Translations under genes and position numbers: made by a program
The notes under the pieces: generated by a model
Told to the model about the DNA's origin: nothing
Database searches by the model: none
Seen by the model: only the letters and a program-made list of their open reading frames with translations
Part shown: one piece after another, positions 14,672 to 23,722 of the stretch
Position numbering within the stretch: the stretch's first letter is position 1
Layout of the letters: every line of letters begins with the position of its first letter
Source of the DNA: DASWTL01 sp035575925
GTDB lineage: Bacteria > Bacteroidota > Bacteroidia > Sphingobacteriales > Sphingobacteriaceae
DNA length: 64,000 bases
Assembly: GCA_035575925.1 (NCBI GenBank)
Contig: DATLXK010000052.1
Coordinates: 1 to 64,000 of the forward strand
Direction of reading: 5' to 3'

Positions 14672-16132
14672 TTATCTAACTGATATCTTTAAATTCACCT
14701 GCTCCACTAAATTTGTAACTGCTGCTTCTGAAATATGCAAAATTGGCTTGGGATACACACCAATAACCATAATTAAAATGCAAATAATAAATAAAACTGC
14801 CTTTTCTGATCCCGCGATTTCAGAAAAAAGGAGAGTGCGTTCGTTAGTTTGTCCAAGCATCACTTTCTGATACATTCTAAGCATATAAACTGCTCCCAGA
14901 ATGACAGTTAATCCTGAAATTGCAGCAGCTGTTAAACTGTACTCATAGATACCCATTAGTAGCAAAAATTCACCTATAAACCCGTTTGTTAAAGGTAAAG
15001 CCACTGTTCCTAATAAAATGATAAGGAAAGCTACTGCAAATTGAGGAGCCACCTTTGCAATGCCGCCCAGCTCGTCAATTTCCCTGGTATTAAGTCTTCG
15101 AATAATAATATCAAGTACAAAAAACAACCCTACTACATTAATACCATGATTTAGCATCTGGATCATCGCCCCCTGTAAGCCTTGTACGTTCCATGCAAAT
15201 ACTCCGGCTGCTATAAGCCCTACGTGAGCAATAGATGAATACGCTACCAGGCGTTTAGCATCCTTTTGGGTAAAGGCAATTATCGAGGCATAAATTATTC
15301 CTATTATCGAAAGCATCAGGGCAGTTTGACCCCACTCCTGAAAGCCCAACGGAGCAACAGGAATTAACCAACGGATTACTCCGTAGATGCCCATTTTAAG
15401 CATGATACCGGATAAAAGCATAGTTCCGGTTGTGGGAGCCTCTGTATAAGTATCAGGCTGCCAGGTATGAAAGGGGAAAATTGGCATTTTGATTGCAAAT
15501 GCCAGGAAGAATGCCCAAAAGATCCATCCCTGCGTTGATGCGTCCAGGTTTAGATTATAGATTGCCGAAATATCATACGTTTTATCCGGCGTTTGCAGAT
15601 ACAGGTAGATAATAGCGATCAGCATAATTAAACTACCCCCAATAGTGTATATAAAAAATTTCAGGTTAACCCGGATACGATTTTCACCGCCCCATAAACC
15701 ACAGATAAAATAGATTGGAATTAAAGCAGCCTCCCAGCCGATGTAAAATAAAAATGCATCAAGGGCTGTGAAAACTAATAGCAATCCGCTTTGCATAAAT
15801 AATATCAATGCGTAAAAAGCATGCGGGTTTTTATAGTTATGCTTGAAACTACCAAGTATTATAACAGGCACCAGCAAATTAGTAAGAATGACTAAGATCA
15901 TACTTATACCGTCAATCCCGGCCTTAAAATGAATACCCAGTTGTTCAATCCATGGAACATCAATTATGAATTGAGTACTGGCATCAGGAATAAAACGGAT
16001 AAGCAATGATACCGTATGAAGCATGGAAATGCAGGACCAGATCAGGGCTCCATATTTTACACTTTGCGTTTTCGCAAATGATGCGATAATGGCACCTAGT
16101 AACGGTAAGAATATAAGTAATATAAGATCCAT
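14672..16132 (-). CDS. nuoM: NADH-quinone oxidoreductase subunit M
   Basis: I choose ATG 16132 (MDLILLIFLPLLG, 486 residues) over a TTG one codon earlier. It is an antiporter-like proton-pumping membrane subunit of complex I. FYIGWEAALIPIYFICGLWGGE near 129-150 contains the conserved TM5 Glu, FAIKMPIFPFHTWQPDTYTEAPT near 214-236 the TM7-8 Lys region, and KRLVAYSSIAHVG near 291-303 is also typical. It lies between nuoL and nuoN with gaps of 18 and 5 bases. Confidence 0.95.
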   Translation of the reverse strand: MDLILLIFLPLLGAIIASFAKTQSVKYGALIWSCISMLHTVSLLIRFIPDASTQFIIDVPWIEQLGIHFKAGIDGISMILVILTNLLVPVIILGSFKHNYKNPHAFYALILFMQSGLLLVFTALDAFLFYIGWEAALIPIYFICGLWGGENRIRVNLKFFIYTIGGSLIMLIAIIYLYLQTPDKTYDISAIYNLNLDASTQGWIFWAFFLAFAIKMPIFPFHTWQPDTYTEAPTTGTMLLSGIMLKMGIYGVIRWLIPVAPLGFQEWGQTALMLSIIGIIYASIIAFTQKDAKRLVAYSSIAHVGLIAAGVFAWNVQGLQGAMIQMLNHGINVVGLFFVLDIIIRRLNTREIDELGGIAKVAPQFAVAFLIILLGTVALPLTNGFIGEFLLLMGIYEYSLTAAAISGLTVILGAVYMLRMYQKVMLGQTNERTLLFSEIAGSEKAVLFIICILIMVIGVYPKPILHISEAAVTNLVEQVNLKISVR

Positions 16133-16150
16133 CAATATTGTATCTCTGTC

Positions 16151-18061
16151 TTAATTAATTTTATAAAACGCGTATATCATTATTCCTGCAATAGAAATCA
16201 CCATCATAAAAATATAGAAACCGATATTACCCGTTTGCAATAACCGTAATCCCTTGCCTGATTCTATAGCCCCCTTGCCCAACCCGTTAACTGCACCGTC
16301 AATTCCCATTTTATCAACTACTTTAAAGAAGAAAGAGGATAAAGCATCCATGGACCGGGTTATAATCGCATGGTAAATCTCATCTACATAGAATTTATTA
16401 TACGACAGGTTGGCCAGCGCAGAGCGTGATTCCCCATCACGCACGGGAATATGATTTGATCTTACATACCGGTTATACGCTATCAGGGCGGCAATTAAGG
16501 CTCCCATTACGGATACAACCATCAGTATATATTCTGTTGAATGTTGTAAATGTAATACACCCATCATATTATTCGACTCACGGAGAACCGGAGACAGAAA
16601 ATCAGCTAGCCAATGGCTTCCACCTAATGCTTCAGGAACACCGATAAATCCAGCGATCACAGAGCAAACAGCCAGCACCATCAAAGGAATGGTCATGGAT
16701 TTAGGCGATTCATGCAAATGATGCTCCTGTTCATGCGTACCACGAAATTTTCCGAAAAAAGTTAGAAACAACATACGGAACATGTAGAATGCCGTTAACA
16801 TAGCTCCCAATACACCAACGATCCATAATAACTTATTATGCTCAAACGCATGGGCTAATATTTCATCTTTAGAGAAAAATCCGGAAAATGGCGGTATACC
16901 AGAAATGGCGATAGTTCCCATCAACATGGTGAAAAACGTAACCGGCAATTTTTTTCTTAACCCTCCCATTTGACGCATATCCTGCTCATTGCTCATGGCA
17001 TGGATTACAGAACCTGCACATAAGAATAACAATGCTTTAAAAAATGCATGGGTTATTACGTGAAAGAATGCACCGGTATAAGCTCCAACACCTAAACCTA
17101 AAAACATGTATCCTAATTGGGAAACTGTGGAGTATGCCAGAACTTTTTTAATATCATTTTGCGTAAGCGCGATGCAGGCTGCAAGAATGGCGGTAGCTAG
17201 ACCAATAATTGATACAATTTCCAGCGTGAGGGGAGCCAGTGTAAATAAAATATTGGACCGCACAATCATATAAATCCCTGCGGTAACCATAGTAGCAGCA
17301 TGGATTAATGCTGATACCGGAGTAGGCCCCGCCATAGCATCAGGAAGCCAGGTAAATAAAGGGAGTTGCGCTGACTTACCGGTTGCTCCAACAAATAACA
17401 AAATTGTTATCAGGATTAGCATATGATCACCGGAAACCATTGAAGCTGCCTTTGGAAATATATTGGCAAATTCTACGCTACCAAACGTTGTATAAATGAG
17501 GAATATAGCCAGTAGAAACCCCAAATCACCTATACGGTTCATCACAAATGCTTTTTTTGCCGCACTTGCATAAGCAGAGTTGGTGAACCAAAAGCCGATA
17601 AGCAGATATGAACACAAACCAACTCCTTCCCAGCCAATAAACATAACCACATAGTTTGATCCGAGAACCAGAATCAGCATAAAGAATATGAACAGGTTAA
17701 GGTATGAGAAAAACTTACCGAAGCCAGCATCAAGATGCATATAACCTGTAGAATAAATATGGATTAAAAAACCTATACCGGTAACGATCAGCAGCATCAG
17801 ACTGCTCAACGGATCAACTAAAAAAGAAAAAGGAATAGAAAGTTTACCAGCGTTTATCCAATCGAATAAAGGGATTGTAAAGGATTTTACGGACGAAGAA
17901 TTTAACTCAAAAAAGATACCAAGGCTGATAATAAATGCTATCAGCACGGTTGTACATCCTATAAAACCTATAATTGATTTAGAAAATATATTTCTGCCTA
18001 TTCCTATGACCAAAAATCCTATTAAAGGTAGTATAGGAACTAACCAAACTAAATTTATCAT
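16151..18061 (-). CDS. nuoL: NADH-quinone oxidoreductase subunit L
   Basis: At 636 residues this is the longest membrane subunit. The antiporter core spans residues 1-500 with FIGWEGVGLCSYLLIGFWF near 141-159 (TM5 Glu), GKSAQLPLFTWLPDAMAGPTPVSALIHAATMVTAG near 228-262, and KKVLAYSTVSQLGYM near 305-319. After it come a charged loop (residues about 440-460, HEQEHHLHESPK) and a C-terminal extension with the long lateral helix and final transmembrane helix (residues about 560-636). It is probably one of the four proton channels of complex I. Confidence 0.95.
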   Translation of the reverse strand: MINLVWLVPILPLIGFLVIGIGRNIFSKSIIGFIGCTTVLIAFIISLGIFFELNSSSVKSFTIPLFDWINAGKLSIPFSFLVDPLSSLMLLIVTGIGFLIHIYSTGYMHLDAGFGKFFSYLNLFIFFMLILVLGSNYVVMFIGWEGVGLCSYLLIGFWFTNSAYASAAKKAFVMNRIGDLGFLLAIFLIYTTFGSVEFANIFPKAASMVSGDHMLILITILLFVGATGKSAQLPLFTWLPDAMAGPTPVSALIHAATMVTAGIYMIVRSNILFTLAPLTLEIVSIIGLATAILAACIALTQNDIKKVLAYSTVSQLGYMFLGLGVGAYTGAFFHVITHAFFKALLFLCAGSVIHAMSNEQDMRQMGGLRKKLPVTFFTMLMGTIAISGIPPFSGFFSKDEILAHAFEHNKLLWIVGVLGAMLTAFYMFRMLFLTFFGKFRGTHEQEHHLHESPKSMTIPLMVLAVCSVIAGFIGVPEALGGSHWLADFLSPVLRESNNMMGVLHLQHSTEYILMVVSVMGALIAALIAYNRYVRSNHIPVRDGESRSALANLSYNKFYVDEIYHAIITRSMDALSSFFFKVVDKMGIDGAVNGLGKGAIESGKGLRLLQTGNIGFYIFMMVISIAGIMIYAFYKIN

Positions 18062-18101
18062 ATTGTATAATGCCGGTTTCGCTCTTTTTTCAGAAAGGGC
18101 T

Positions 18102-18431
18102 TTACCATTTTAACCTGTTTAACACATTTATATCCACCGTTCGGGTATTCCGGAAAATCATTACTATGATAGCCAGCCCCACAGCAACTTCTGCCGCCGC
18201 CAAAGCCATAATAAAAAATACAAAAACCTGTCCCGCTGCATCCCCGCGATAGGCGGAAAAAGCAGTAAGCAATAAATTAATCGCATTAAGCATGAGCTCA
18301 ACTGACATAAATATAATTATTGCATTACGCCGTATCAGAACCCCAATTACGCCAATTGAAAAAATTATGGTGCTGAAAATCAGGTAATGATTTATCGGAA
18401 CGACTTGTATGGTTTGTGTGAAGCTATCCAT
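18102..18431 (-). CDS. nuoK: NADH-quinone oxidoreductase subunit K
   Basis: The protein has 109 residues with three transmembrane helices. RRNAIIIFMSVELMLNAINLLL near 34-55 carries the conserved TM2 Glu, and VFVFFIMALAAAEVAVGLAI near 69-88 the TM3 Glu of the MrpC-like fold. Its ATG lies directly before the nuoJ stop codon boundary (18431/18432), so translation is coupled. The N-terminus (MDSFTQTIQVVPINHYL) is somewhat longer than in E. coli. Confidence 0.94.
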   Translation of the reverse strand: MDSFTQTIQVVPINHYLIFSTIIFSIGVIGVLIRRNAIIIFMSVELMLNAINLLLTAFSAYRGDAAGQVFVFFIMALAAAEVAVGLAIIVMIFRNTRTVDINVLNRLKW

Positions 18432-18935
18432 TTATAGGTGTTTCTGTTCTCTTTTAGCTAATAATACTGCTCCAACCATTGCAGATAATAGTAGAATTGA
18501 CGACACTTCAAACGGCAAAAGGAACTCTTTGAATAAAACTTTTCCCAGATTTTTCACCAATCCGATACCGGGGTTTACAAGGACAACCGGCTCAGATATG
18601 TGAAGTGCTTTAACTGAGCCTGCAATGGTTACTAAAAGACACATTCCGGCAATAACACCGGCAATTTTAAGCATATTGGATTTTACAGGCTCTGAATCCT
18701 TATTGAGGTTTAATAACATCAAAACAAACAGAAAAAGAACCATGATAGCTCCCATATAAACTATAAAGTTTACCACCGCGAGAAACTGTGCATTTAAAAT
18801 GATGTAGTGTACCGTAAACGTAAAAAAAGTAATAATTAGATACAACACACTATGTACAGGATTCTTAGAAAAGATAACCAGTATGGAAAAAAAGATAGAT
18901 AAGAATGCTACAAAATAAAATAGAGATATACCCAT
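18432..18935 (-). CDS. nuoJ: NADH-quinone oxidoreductase subunit J
   Basis: This 167-residue membrane subunit has five hydrophobic segments. Conserved parts are KNPVHSVLYLIITFFTFTVHYIIL near 24-47 and FLAVVNFIVYMGAIMVLFLFVLMLLN near 51-76. The latter holds the TM3 pi-bulge region (YMGAIMVLF) thought to couple quinone chemistry to proton pumping. It follows nuoI by 41 bases. Confidence 0.94.
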   Translation of the reverse strand: MGISLFYFVAFLSIFFSILVIFSKNPVHSVLYLIITFFTFTVHYIILNAQFLAVVNFIVYMGAIMVLFLFVLMLLNLNKDSEPVKSNMLKIAGVIAGMCLLVTIAGSVKALHISEPVVLVNPGIGLVKNLGKVLFKEFLLPFEVSSILLLSAMVGAVLLAKREQKHL

Positions 18936-18976
18936 TAATAGCTATTTTGACCATGCCCTAATGCGGGGCAAAGGTA

Positions 18977-19471
18977 TTATTTCAGTGGTGCTTCTACAAG
19001 CTTATCCTTGCCGTAAATAAAATCTTTTCTTAAATAATCTGCCGGAACTATTGGACCATCAAGATAAATGGCCTCTTTAGGGCAAGCTTCTTCACACAAA
19101 CCACAAAAAATACAGCGCAGCATATTAATTTCATACACCGCCGCGTATTTTTCTTCCCGATATACATTTTCCTCGCCTTTTTTACGTTCTGCAGCGATCA
19201 TTGTAATAGCCTCGGCAGGACATGATAAAGCACATAATCCACAAGCGGTGCAGCGTTCACGACCCTCTTCATCGCGCTTAAGCGAATGCATCCCACGCCA
19301 GTTTTTAGAAAACTCTCTCTCCTGTTCAGGATAAAACACGGTTTCCTTTTTCTTAAACATATGGCGAAAAGTAATAGCCAGACCTTTTACAATTGCCGGG
19401 AGATACATACGCTCCCAGAAATTCATTGGTTCTGGTTCTAAAACTTTCTTTCTGTTACTTAATGACTCCAT
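18977..19471 (-). CDS. nuoI: NADH-quinone oxidoreductase subunit I (ferredoxin-like)
   Basis: The protein has 164 residues. Two classic 4Fe-4S binding motifs are present, CTACGLCALSCP near 79-90 and CIFCGLCEEACP near 120-131, which ligate clusters N6a and N6b. The N-terminal amphipathic part (about 1-45) anchors it at the membrane. It relays electrons from the peripheral arm to NuoB and the quinone. It is separated from nuoH by 125 bases containing palindromic low-complexity repeats, unusual inside this otherwise tight operon. Confidence 0.95.
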   Translation of the reverse strand: MESLSNRKKVLEPEPMNFWERMYLPAIVKGLAITFRHMFKKKETVFYPEQEREFSKNWRGMHSLKRDEEGRERCTACGLCALSCPAEAITMIAAERKKGEENVYREEKYAAVYEINMLRCIFCGLCEEACPKEAIYLDGPIVPADYLRKDFIYGKDKLVEAPLK

Positions 19472-19596
19472 CTTATAAGGTAAAGGGTAAAAGGTAAAAG
19501 GAGAAGGTTACAGTGACTCTATTCCTTTTATTTTTACCATCTTGGTATTCTATCTAATTTGTACTATTTACCTTTCGCCTTTATCCTTTCAGCGGC
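19472..19596. repeat. Low-complexity palindromic repeat between nuoI and nuoH
   Basis: The left half is built from GGTAAAGGGTAAAAGGTAAA units and the right half from their complement (TTTACCTTTCGCCTTTATCC), so the transcript could form a long imperfect hairpin. Composition and layout match the dispersed repeats seen near metH and metF in this window, but the unit sequence differs. It is not a convincing terminator because the operon continues. Confidence 0.6.
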
Positions 19597-20634
19597 TTAA
19601 AGTAATTCTTTAATAGTTATCACAATACCTGTAATCACAATATTGGCAATAGCAAGCGGTATTAATACTTTCCAACCCAAATTCATCAGCTGATCGTACC
19701 GGAAACGGGGAACCGTCCACCGTACCCACATAAAAAAGAAGATGAAGAAAAATATCTTACCTAATAATATAACTACGCCTACAAGCGGAGCCCAGGTACC
19801 ACCCAATACAGAATATACCCAATCCATTCCCGGGTAATTATATCCCCCAAAATAAAGTGTAGCCATAACCGCTGATGAAATGAACATATTTACATACTCA
19901 GCAAATAGAAAGGCCCCTAGTTTGAAACCTGAATATTCTGTATGGTATCCTCCAACCAGTTCGTTTTCACTTTCAGGAAGATCAAAAGGTGTACGGTTAC
20001 ATTCTGCAAACGCGCACACCAGGAATATAATAAATCCGACAGGCTGATACAGTACATTCCATTGCCACGCATGCTGTTGTTCAGCAATCTCTTTCATACT
20101 GAGCGTGTTGGTCATCATCAGTAGAGCAATAAGCGATAGACCCATTGCTACCTCGTAACTAATGTTTTGAGAAGCGGCACGGATAGAGCCCATCAGTGCA
20201 AATTTGTTATTTGATGCCCATCCGCCTATCATAATTCCGTAAACTCCCAATGAGACTATTCCAAAAATATAAAGGATTCCCACATTAATATCTGTAACCT
20301 GCAGAGGCACCAGCCGATTACCGATCTGCATGTTTTGCCCCCATGGAATTACAGCACTTCCCAGTAAAGCGGTAAAAAGTGCCAGTGAAGGACCCAGAAT
20401 AAATAAGAAACGGTTTGAATCCGTAGGAATGATCTCTTCTTTAGAAAACATTTTCAGTCCATCTGCTAATGGCTGGAACATTCCTCCCGGGCCTGCACGA
20501 TGCGGCCCAACCCGATCCTGAAGAAAAGCGGCGATTTTACGTTCGGCTAGAGTTGAATAGGCTGCAACCCCTAAACTTACAGAGAAGACTACCGTTATCA
20601 GTATAAATTTTTCTATTACTAACGCTAATTCCAT
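19597..20634 (-). CDS. nuoH: NADH-quinone oxidoreductase subunit H
   Basis: The 345 residues form eight hydrophobic segments. Signatures include YSTLAERKIAAFLQDRVGPHRAGPGG near 27-52 (quinone-tunnel entrance with the conserved Arg and Glu), SMKEIAEQQ, and NRTPFDLPESENELVGGYHTEYSG near 213-236, all diagnostic for the subunit that forms the quinone-binding chamber with NuoB and NuoD. Its ATG overlaps the nuoG stop by one base (TAATG). Confidence 0.96.
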   Translation of the reverse strand: MELALVIEKFILITVVFSVSLGVAAYSTLAERKIAAFLQDRVGPHRAGPGGMFQPLADGLKMFSKEEIIPTDSNRFLFILGPSLALFTALLGSAVIPWGQNMQIGNRLVPLQVTDINVGILYIFGIVSLGVYGIMIGGWASNNKFALMGSIRAASQNISYEVAMGLSLIALLMMTNTLSMKEIAEQQHAWQWNVLYQPVGFIIFLVCAFAECNRTPFDLPESENELVGGYHTEYSGFKLGAFLFAEYVNMFISSAVMATLYFGGYNYPGMDWVYSVLGGTWAPLVGVVILLGKIFFFIFFFMWVRWTVPRFRYDQLMNLGWKVLIPLAIANIVITGIVITIKELL

Positions 20635-21635
20635 TAGAATTTAGTTGCTCTTTCCAATTGATCCTTATTTGCTTCCTGCAATGCAGGGTTTTGCTTAATT
20701 ACAGGTAATGGTTTCAGGGTTTCATAATGATTGGACGATATCACTGACTGTTGTGATATGTGCCGCGGCCCTTCAATTATCCAATCGCTGGTCTTTTTAG
20801 TTTCAAACCTGCAATCATTGCAGATAAATTCTTCAACTTCACCAAACTGATCTTTCCTTGCGGTCACACGCAATACTTCATTACCTTTTTCCCACAAAGT
20901 AACTTTTCCACTACATTTCGGGCAATCGCGATGTGCATCAACCGGCTTTGTAAACCACACCCGGTTTTTAAATCTGAACGTGCGATCAGTTAATGCTCCA
21001 ACGGGGCAAACATCGATCACGTTACCGGAGAAATCATTTTCAATTGCCTTTTCTATGTACGTTGAAATCTCTGAGGCATCACCTCGCCCTAAAATTCCAT
21101 GAACCCGGTTATCAGTAATCTGATCTGCCACATAAACACACCGATAACACAAAATGCATCTCGTCATGTGTAACTGGATCTTATCGCCAATATCAATCCG
21201 GTCAAAAGTTCTCCTTTCAAACTCATAACGTGTATTGGCTACTCCATGTTCATAGCTAAGATCCTGCAAATGGCATTCACCCGCCTGATCACATACCGGG
21301 CAATCTAAAGGATGGTTAATCAAAAGTATTTCAACAACGCCTTTACGGGCTTCTATCACTTCCGGAGAAGTAATATTTTGCACTTCCATGCCGTCCATAA
21401 CTGTTGTACGGCATGATGCTACCAACTTGGGCATAGGCCGTGGATCTTTCTCAGATCCTTTAGAAACCTTTACCAAACAGGTACGGCATTTACCTCCGCT
21501 ACCTTCCAGTTTAGAGTAATAGCACATTGCAGGAGGAACCACATCACCACCAATCTGCCTCGCAGCATTGAGTATGCTTATTCCAGCTTCAACATCAACC
21601 GTAATTCCGTCTATTGTTACTTTAACTTTATCCAT
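20634..21635 (-). CDS. nuoG: Short NuoG-type iron-sulfur subunit of complex I
   Basis: The protein has only 333 residues, against about 900 in E. coli NuoG. The N-terminal 2Fe-2S domain has CYYSKLEGSGGKCRTC near 38-53 and a later Cys in ASCRTT. Then comes the His-Cys3 cluster N5 motif HPLDCPVCDQAGECHLQD near 107-124, and the N4 cluster CILCYRCVYV ... CPVGALTD near 161-216. A C-x2-C ... C-x2-C segment (CPKCSG ... CNDC) follows near 240-275. After that the protein stops, so the whole molybdopterin-oxidoreductase-like domain is missing. The reading frame is clean and coupled to nuoH, which argues for a natural short form rather than a frameshift. Confidence 0.9.
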   Translation of the reverse strand: MDKVKVTIDGITVDVEAGISILNAARQIGGDVVPPAMCYYSKLEGSGGKCRTCLVKVSKGSEKDPRPMPKLVASCRTTVMDGMEVQNITSPEVIEARKGVVEILLINHPLDCPVCDQAGECHLQDLSYEHGVANTRYEFERRTFDRIDIGDKIQLHMTRCILCYRCVYVADQITDNRVHGILGRGDASEISTYIEKAIENDFSGNVIDVCPVGALTDRTFRFKNRVWFTKPVDAHRDCPKCSGKVTLWEKGNEVLRVTARKDQFGEVEEFICNDCRFETKKTSDWIIEGPRHISQQSVISSNHYETLKPLPVIKQNPALQEANKDQLERATKF

Positions 21636-21812
21636 GTTAAAGATCTCTCTTTATAAATACGTCATGCTGAATTTATTTCAGCATCTTATGTTAGGGTCAT
21701 CCTGAAGCAAGTTCAGGAAACATTTTTCCAGACTTACAAAGTTTCCGAAAACCGGTGAGAAACTTTGTAAGTCTAATCTATATTTTATGCATCGACTTCG
21801 CTAGCATAACAG
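21636..21812. repeat. Dispersed hairpin repeats between nuoG and nuoF
   Basis: Three hairpins occur in 177 bases. First, ATGCTGAA-TTTA-TTCAGCAT (8-bp stem, 21663-21682). Second, TCCTGAA-GCAAG-TTCAGGA (7-bp stem, about 21700-21718). Third, a 16-bp perfect stem AGACTTACAAAGTTTC / GAAACTTTGTAAGTCT around a 13-base loop (about 21732-21776). The first two belong to the GTCATxCTGAA...TTCAGxATC type of interspersed repeat often seen in Bacteroidota intergenic DNA. They lie within a transcribed operon. Confidence 0.7.
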
Positions 21813-23177
21813 TTAACTTGTTACCTCTTCAATGGCAGGTAAAGGATCTGCATACTTTGCTAATCCATAATTCCGTTCCATAGCCTCTTTAGGATGAGTT
21901 ACATGCCACTCAAATTCATCACGAAAGTGACGTATTGCACTGGCAACCGGCCAGGCAGCGGCATCTCCAAGAGGACAAATGGTATTTCCTTCTATTTTTT
22001 TAGCAACATCAACCAAAAGATCTATATCACTCATTTTACCATGACCATATTCCAGACGATGCAATACTTTTTCCATCCAGCCTGTTCCTTCACGGCATGG
22101 AGAACATTGTCCGCAGCTTTCATGATGGTAAAAACGAGCGAAATTCCAGGTATTCCTAACGATACACTGATCTTCATCAAGTGCTACAAAACCACCGGAT
22201 CCTAACATGGTGCCTGTTGGGAATCCTCCATCTGCCAATGATTCGTACGACATTAGGCGCGGCTCATTATTTATTGTTTTTAATATCAGATTTGCCGGAA
22301 GAATAGGCACGGACGATCCCCCTGCAACAACGGCCTTTAATCTTTTACCGTTTGCGATACCTCCGCAATACTCATCTGAATAAATAAATTCTTCCACGGG
22401 TACACCCAGATCAATTTCATAAACGCCAGGCTTAACCAGGTTTCCTGATGCCGAGATAAGCTTTGTTCCTGTACTCCTGCCAATTCCTATTTTGGCATAT
22501 TCGTCACCTCCATCATTAATAATAGGCACAACTGCTGCAATAGATTCTACATTATTAACAACCGTGGGGCAATTATATAACCCGGAAATGGCCGGGAAAG
22601 GGGGCTTAATTCTTGGATTACCTCTTTTCCCTTCAAGAGATTCAATTAAAGCGGTTTCTTCTCCACAAATATAAGCTCCGCCACCGGGCTGAACATAAAT
22701 CTCATGGTCATAACCACTGCCCAAAATATTTTTTCCTAAAAACCCGGCATTCTTAGCCTCTGCTATGGCTTTTTCTAAAATTTTTATCTGCGGCATCATC
22801 TCACCGCGTACATAGATGTAAGATGTATTTGCCCCTAACGCGTAGCTGGAAACGATCATCCCCTCAATAAGCAAGTGAGGAATGTAAGTCATGAGGTACC
22901 TGTCTTTAAACGTTCCAGGCTCAGATTCATCGGCATTACATACCAGGTAACGTGCTACCCCTTCCGGCTTAGCCAGAAAGCTCCATTTCATTCCTGTAGG
23001 AAACCCCGCCCCACCCCGTCCTCGTAAGCCGGATTTTTTAACTTCTTCTACCACATCATCCGCAGATAACGTTTTTACAGCTTTTTCTACAGCACGGTAT
23101 CCCCCCATCTTGCTGTAAACCTCAAATGTATTGATCCCGGGAACGTTAATATGTTCTAATAAAAGTTTACGAGCCAC
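21813..23177 (-). CDS. nuoF: NADH-quinone oxidoreductase subunit F (NADH dehydrogenase, FMN)
   Basis: This 454-residue protein starts at GTG (23177), 2 bases after the nuoE stop. No upstream ATG is available, and MARKLLLEHINVPGI is the expected N-terminus. SGLRGRGGAGFPTGMKW near 50-66 is the FMN/NADH glycine-rich site, GAYICGEETALIESLEGKRG near 166-185 the FMN/NAD(H) site, and CGQCSPCREGTGWMEK near 362-377 with a later Cys (TICPLGDAAAWP) binds cluster N3. It takes electrons from NADH. Confidence 0.96.
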   Translation of the reverse strand: MARKLLLEHINVPGINTFEVYSKMGGYRAVEKAVKTLSADDVVEEVKKSGLRGRGGAGFPTGMKWSFLAKPEGVARYLVCNADESEPGTFKDRYLMTYIPHLLIEGMIVSSYALGANTSYIYVRGEMMPQIKILEKAIAEAKNAGFLGKNILGSGYDHEIYVQPGGGAYICGEETALIESLEGKRGNPRIKPPFPAISGLYNCPTVVNNVESIAAVVPIINDGGDEYAKIGIGRSTGTKLISASGNLVKPGVYEIDLGVPVEEFIYSDEYCGGIANGKRLKAVVAGGSSVPILPANLILKTINNEPRLMSYESLADGGFPTGTMLGSGGFVALDEDQCIVRNTWNFARFYHHESCGQCSPCREGTGWMEKVLHRLEYGHGKMSDIDLLVDVAKKIEGNTICPLGDAAAWPVASAIRHFRDEFEWHVTHPKEAMERNYGLAKYADPLPAIEEVTS

Positions 23178-23179
23178 AA

Positions 23180-23722
23180 TTAACTTATTTGCTGAGCAGA
23201 TTTATCTGCCGTTTTTAATCTTAAATTTTCTATTAACTCGTCAATCTTCCCCTCAGTAAGATTTTCATAAAAAGTATAATCAGGCCCTATTTGTAATACA
23301 GGGGCCATACCACATGCAGCCAGACATTCTACACCTCTCCAGCTAAATACTCCATCCTCCGTAATTTGTCCTTCCTTTACCTTTAGCTTTTGCTCCAGGT
23401 ATTTCATTATTTTTTCAGCCCCTACCAAACAGCAAGGCCCCGTTCGGCAAATTTCAAGAACATATTTCCCCTGAGGCTTTAAAAAAAACATGGTATAAAA
23501 TGTTACTACTTCATACACTTCGATAGGCTGAAGGCCTAAATATAAAGCTACTTTATCCATCGCACTTGAATTTACCCAACCATATTCTGCCTGTACCAGA
23601 TGAAGAATTGGCAACAATGCAGACTTTTGCTTACCGTCGGGATACCGGGTTATTATTTCGTTGAACTTGGTAATAAGCTCAGGTGTTAAAACAACCTCTT
23701 CAGTGTTTGAAATACTAAGCAT
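23180..23722 (-). CDS. nuoE: NADH-quinone oxidoreductase subunit E (2Fe-2S)
   Basis: This 180-residue protein has a thioredoxin-like 2Fe-2S fold. ICRTGPCCLVGAEKI near 94-108 and CLAACGMAPVLQI near 133-145 supply the four cluster N1a cysteines. The N-terminal helical domain contains LLPILHLVQAEYGWVN. It pairs with NuoF in the NADH-oxidising module. It overlaps nuoD by 8 bases and starts within the end of that gene, indicating translational coupling. Confidence 0.95.
   Translation of the reverse strand: MLSISNTEEVVLTPELITKFNEIITRYPDGKQKSALLPILHLVQAEYGWVNSSAMDKVALYLGLQPIEVYEVVTFYTMFFLKPQGKYVLEICRTGPCCLVGAEKIMKYLEQKLKVKEGQITEDGVFSWRGVECLAACGMAPVLQIGPDYTFYENLTEGKIDELIENLRLKTADKSAQQIS

Noticed and set aside
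20634..21635. Frameshifted or truncated nuoG
   Set aside because: The stop overlaps the nuoH start in the normal coupled way, and the following bases are nuoH, leaving no room for a lost second half.
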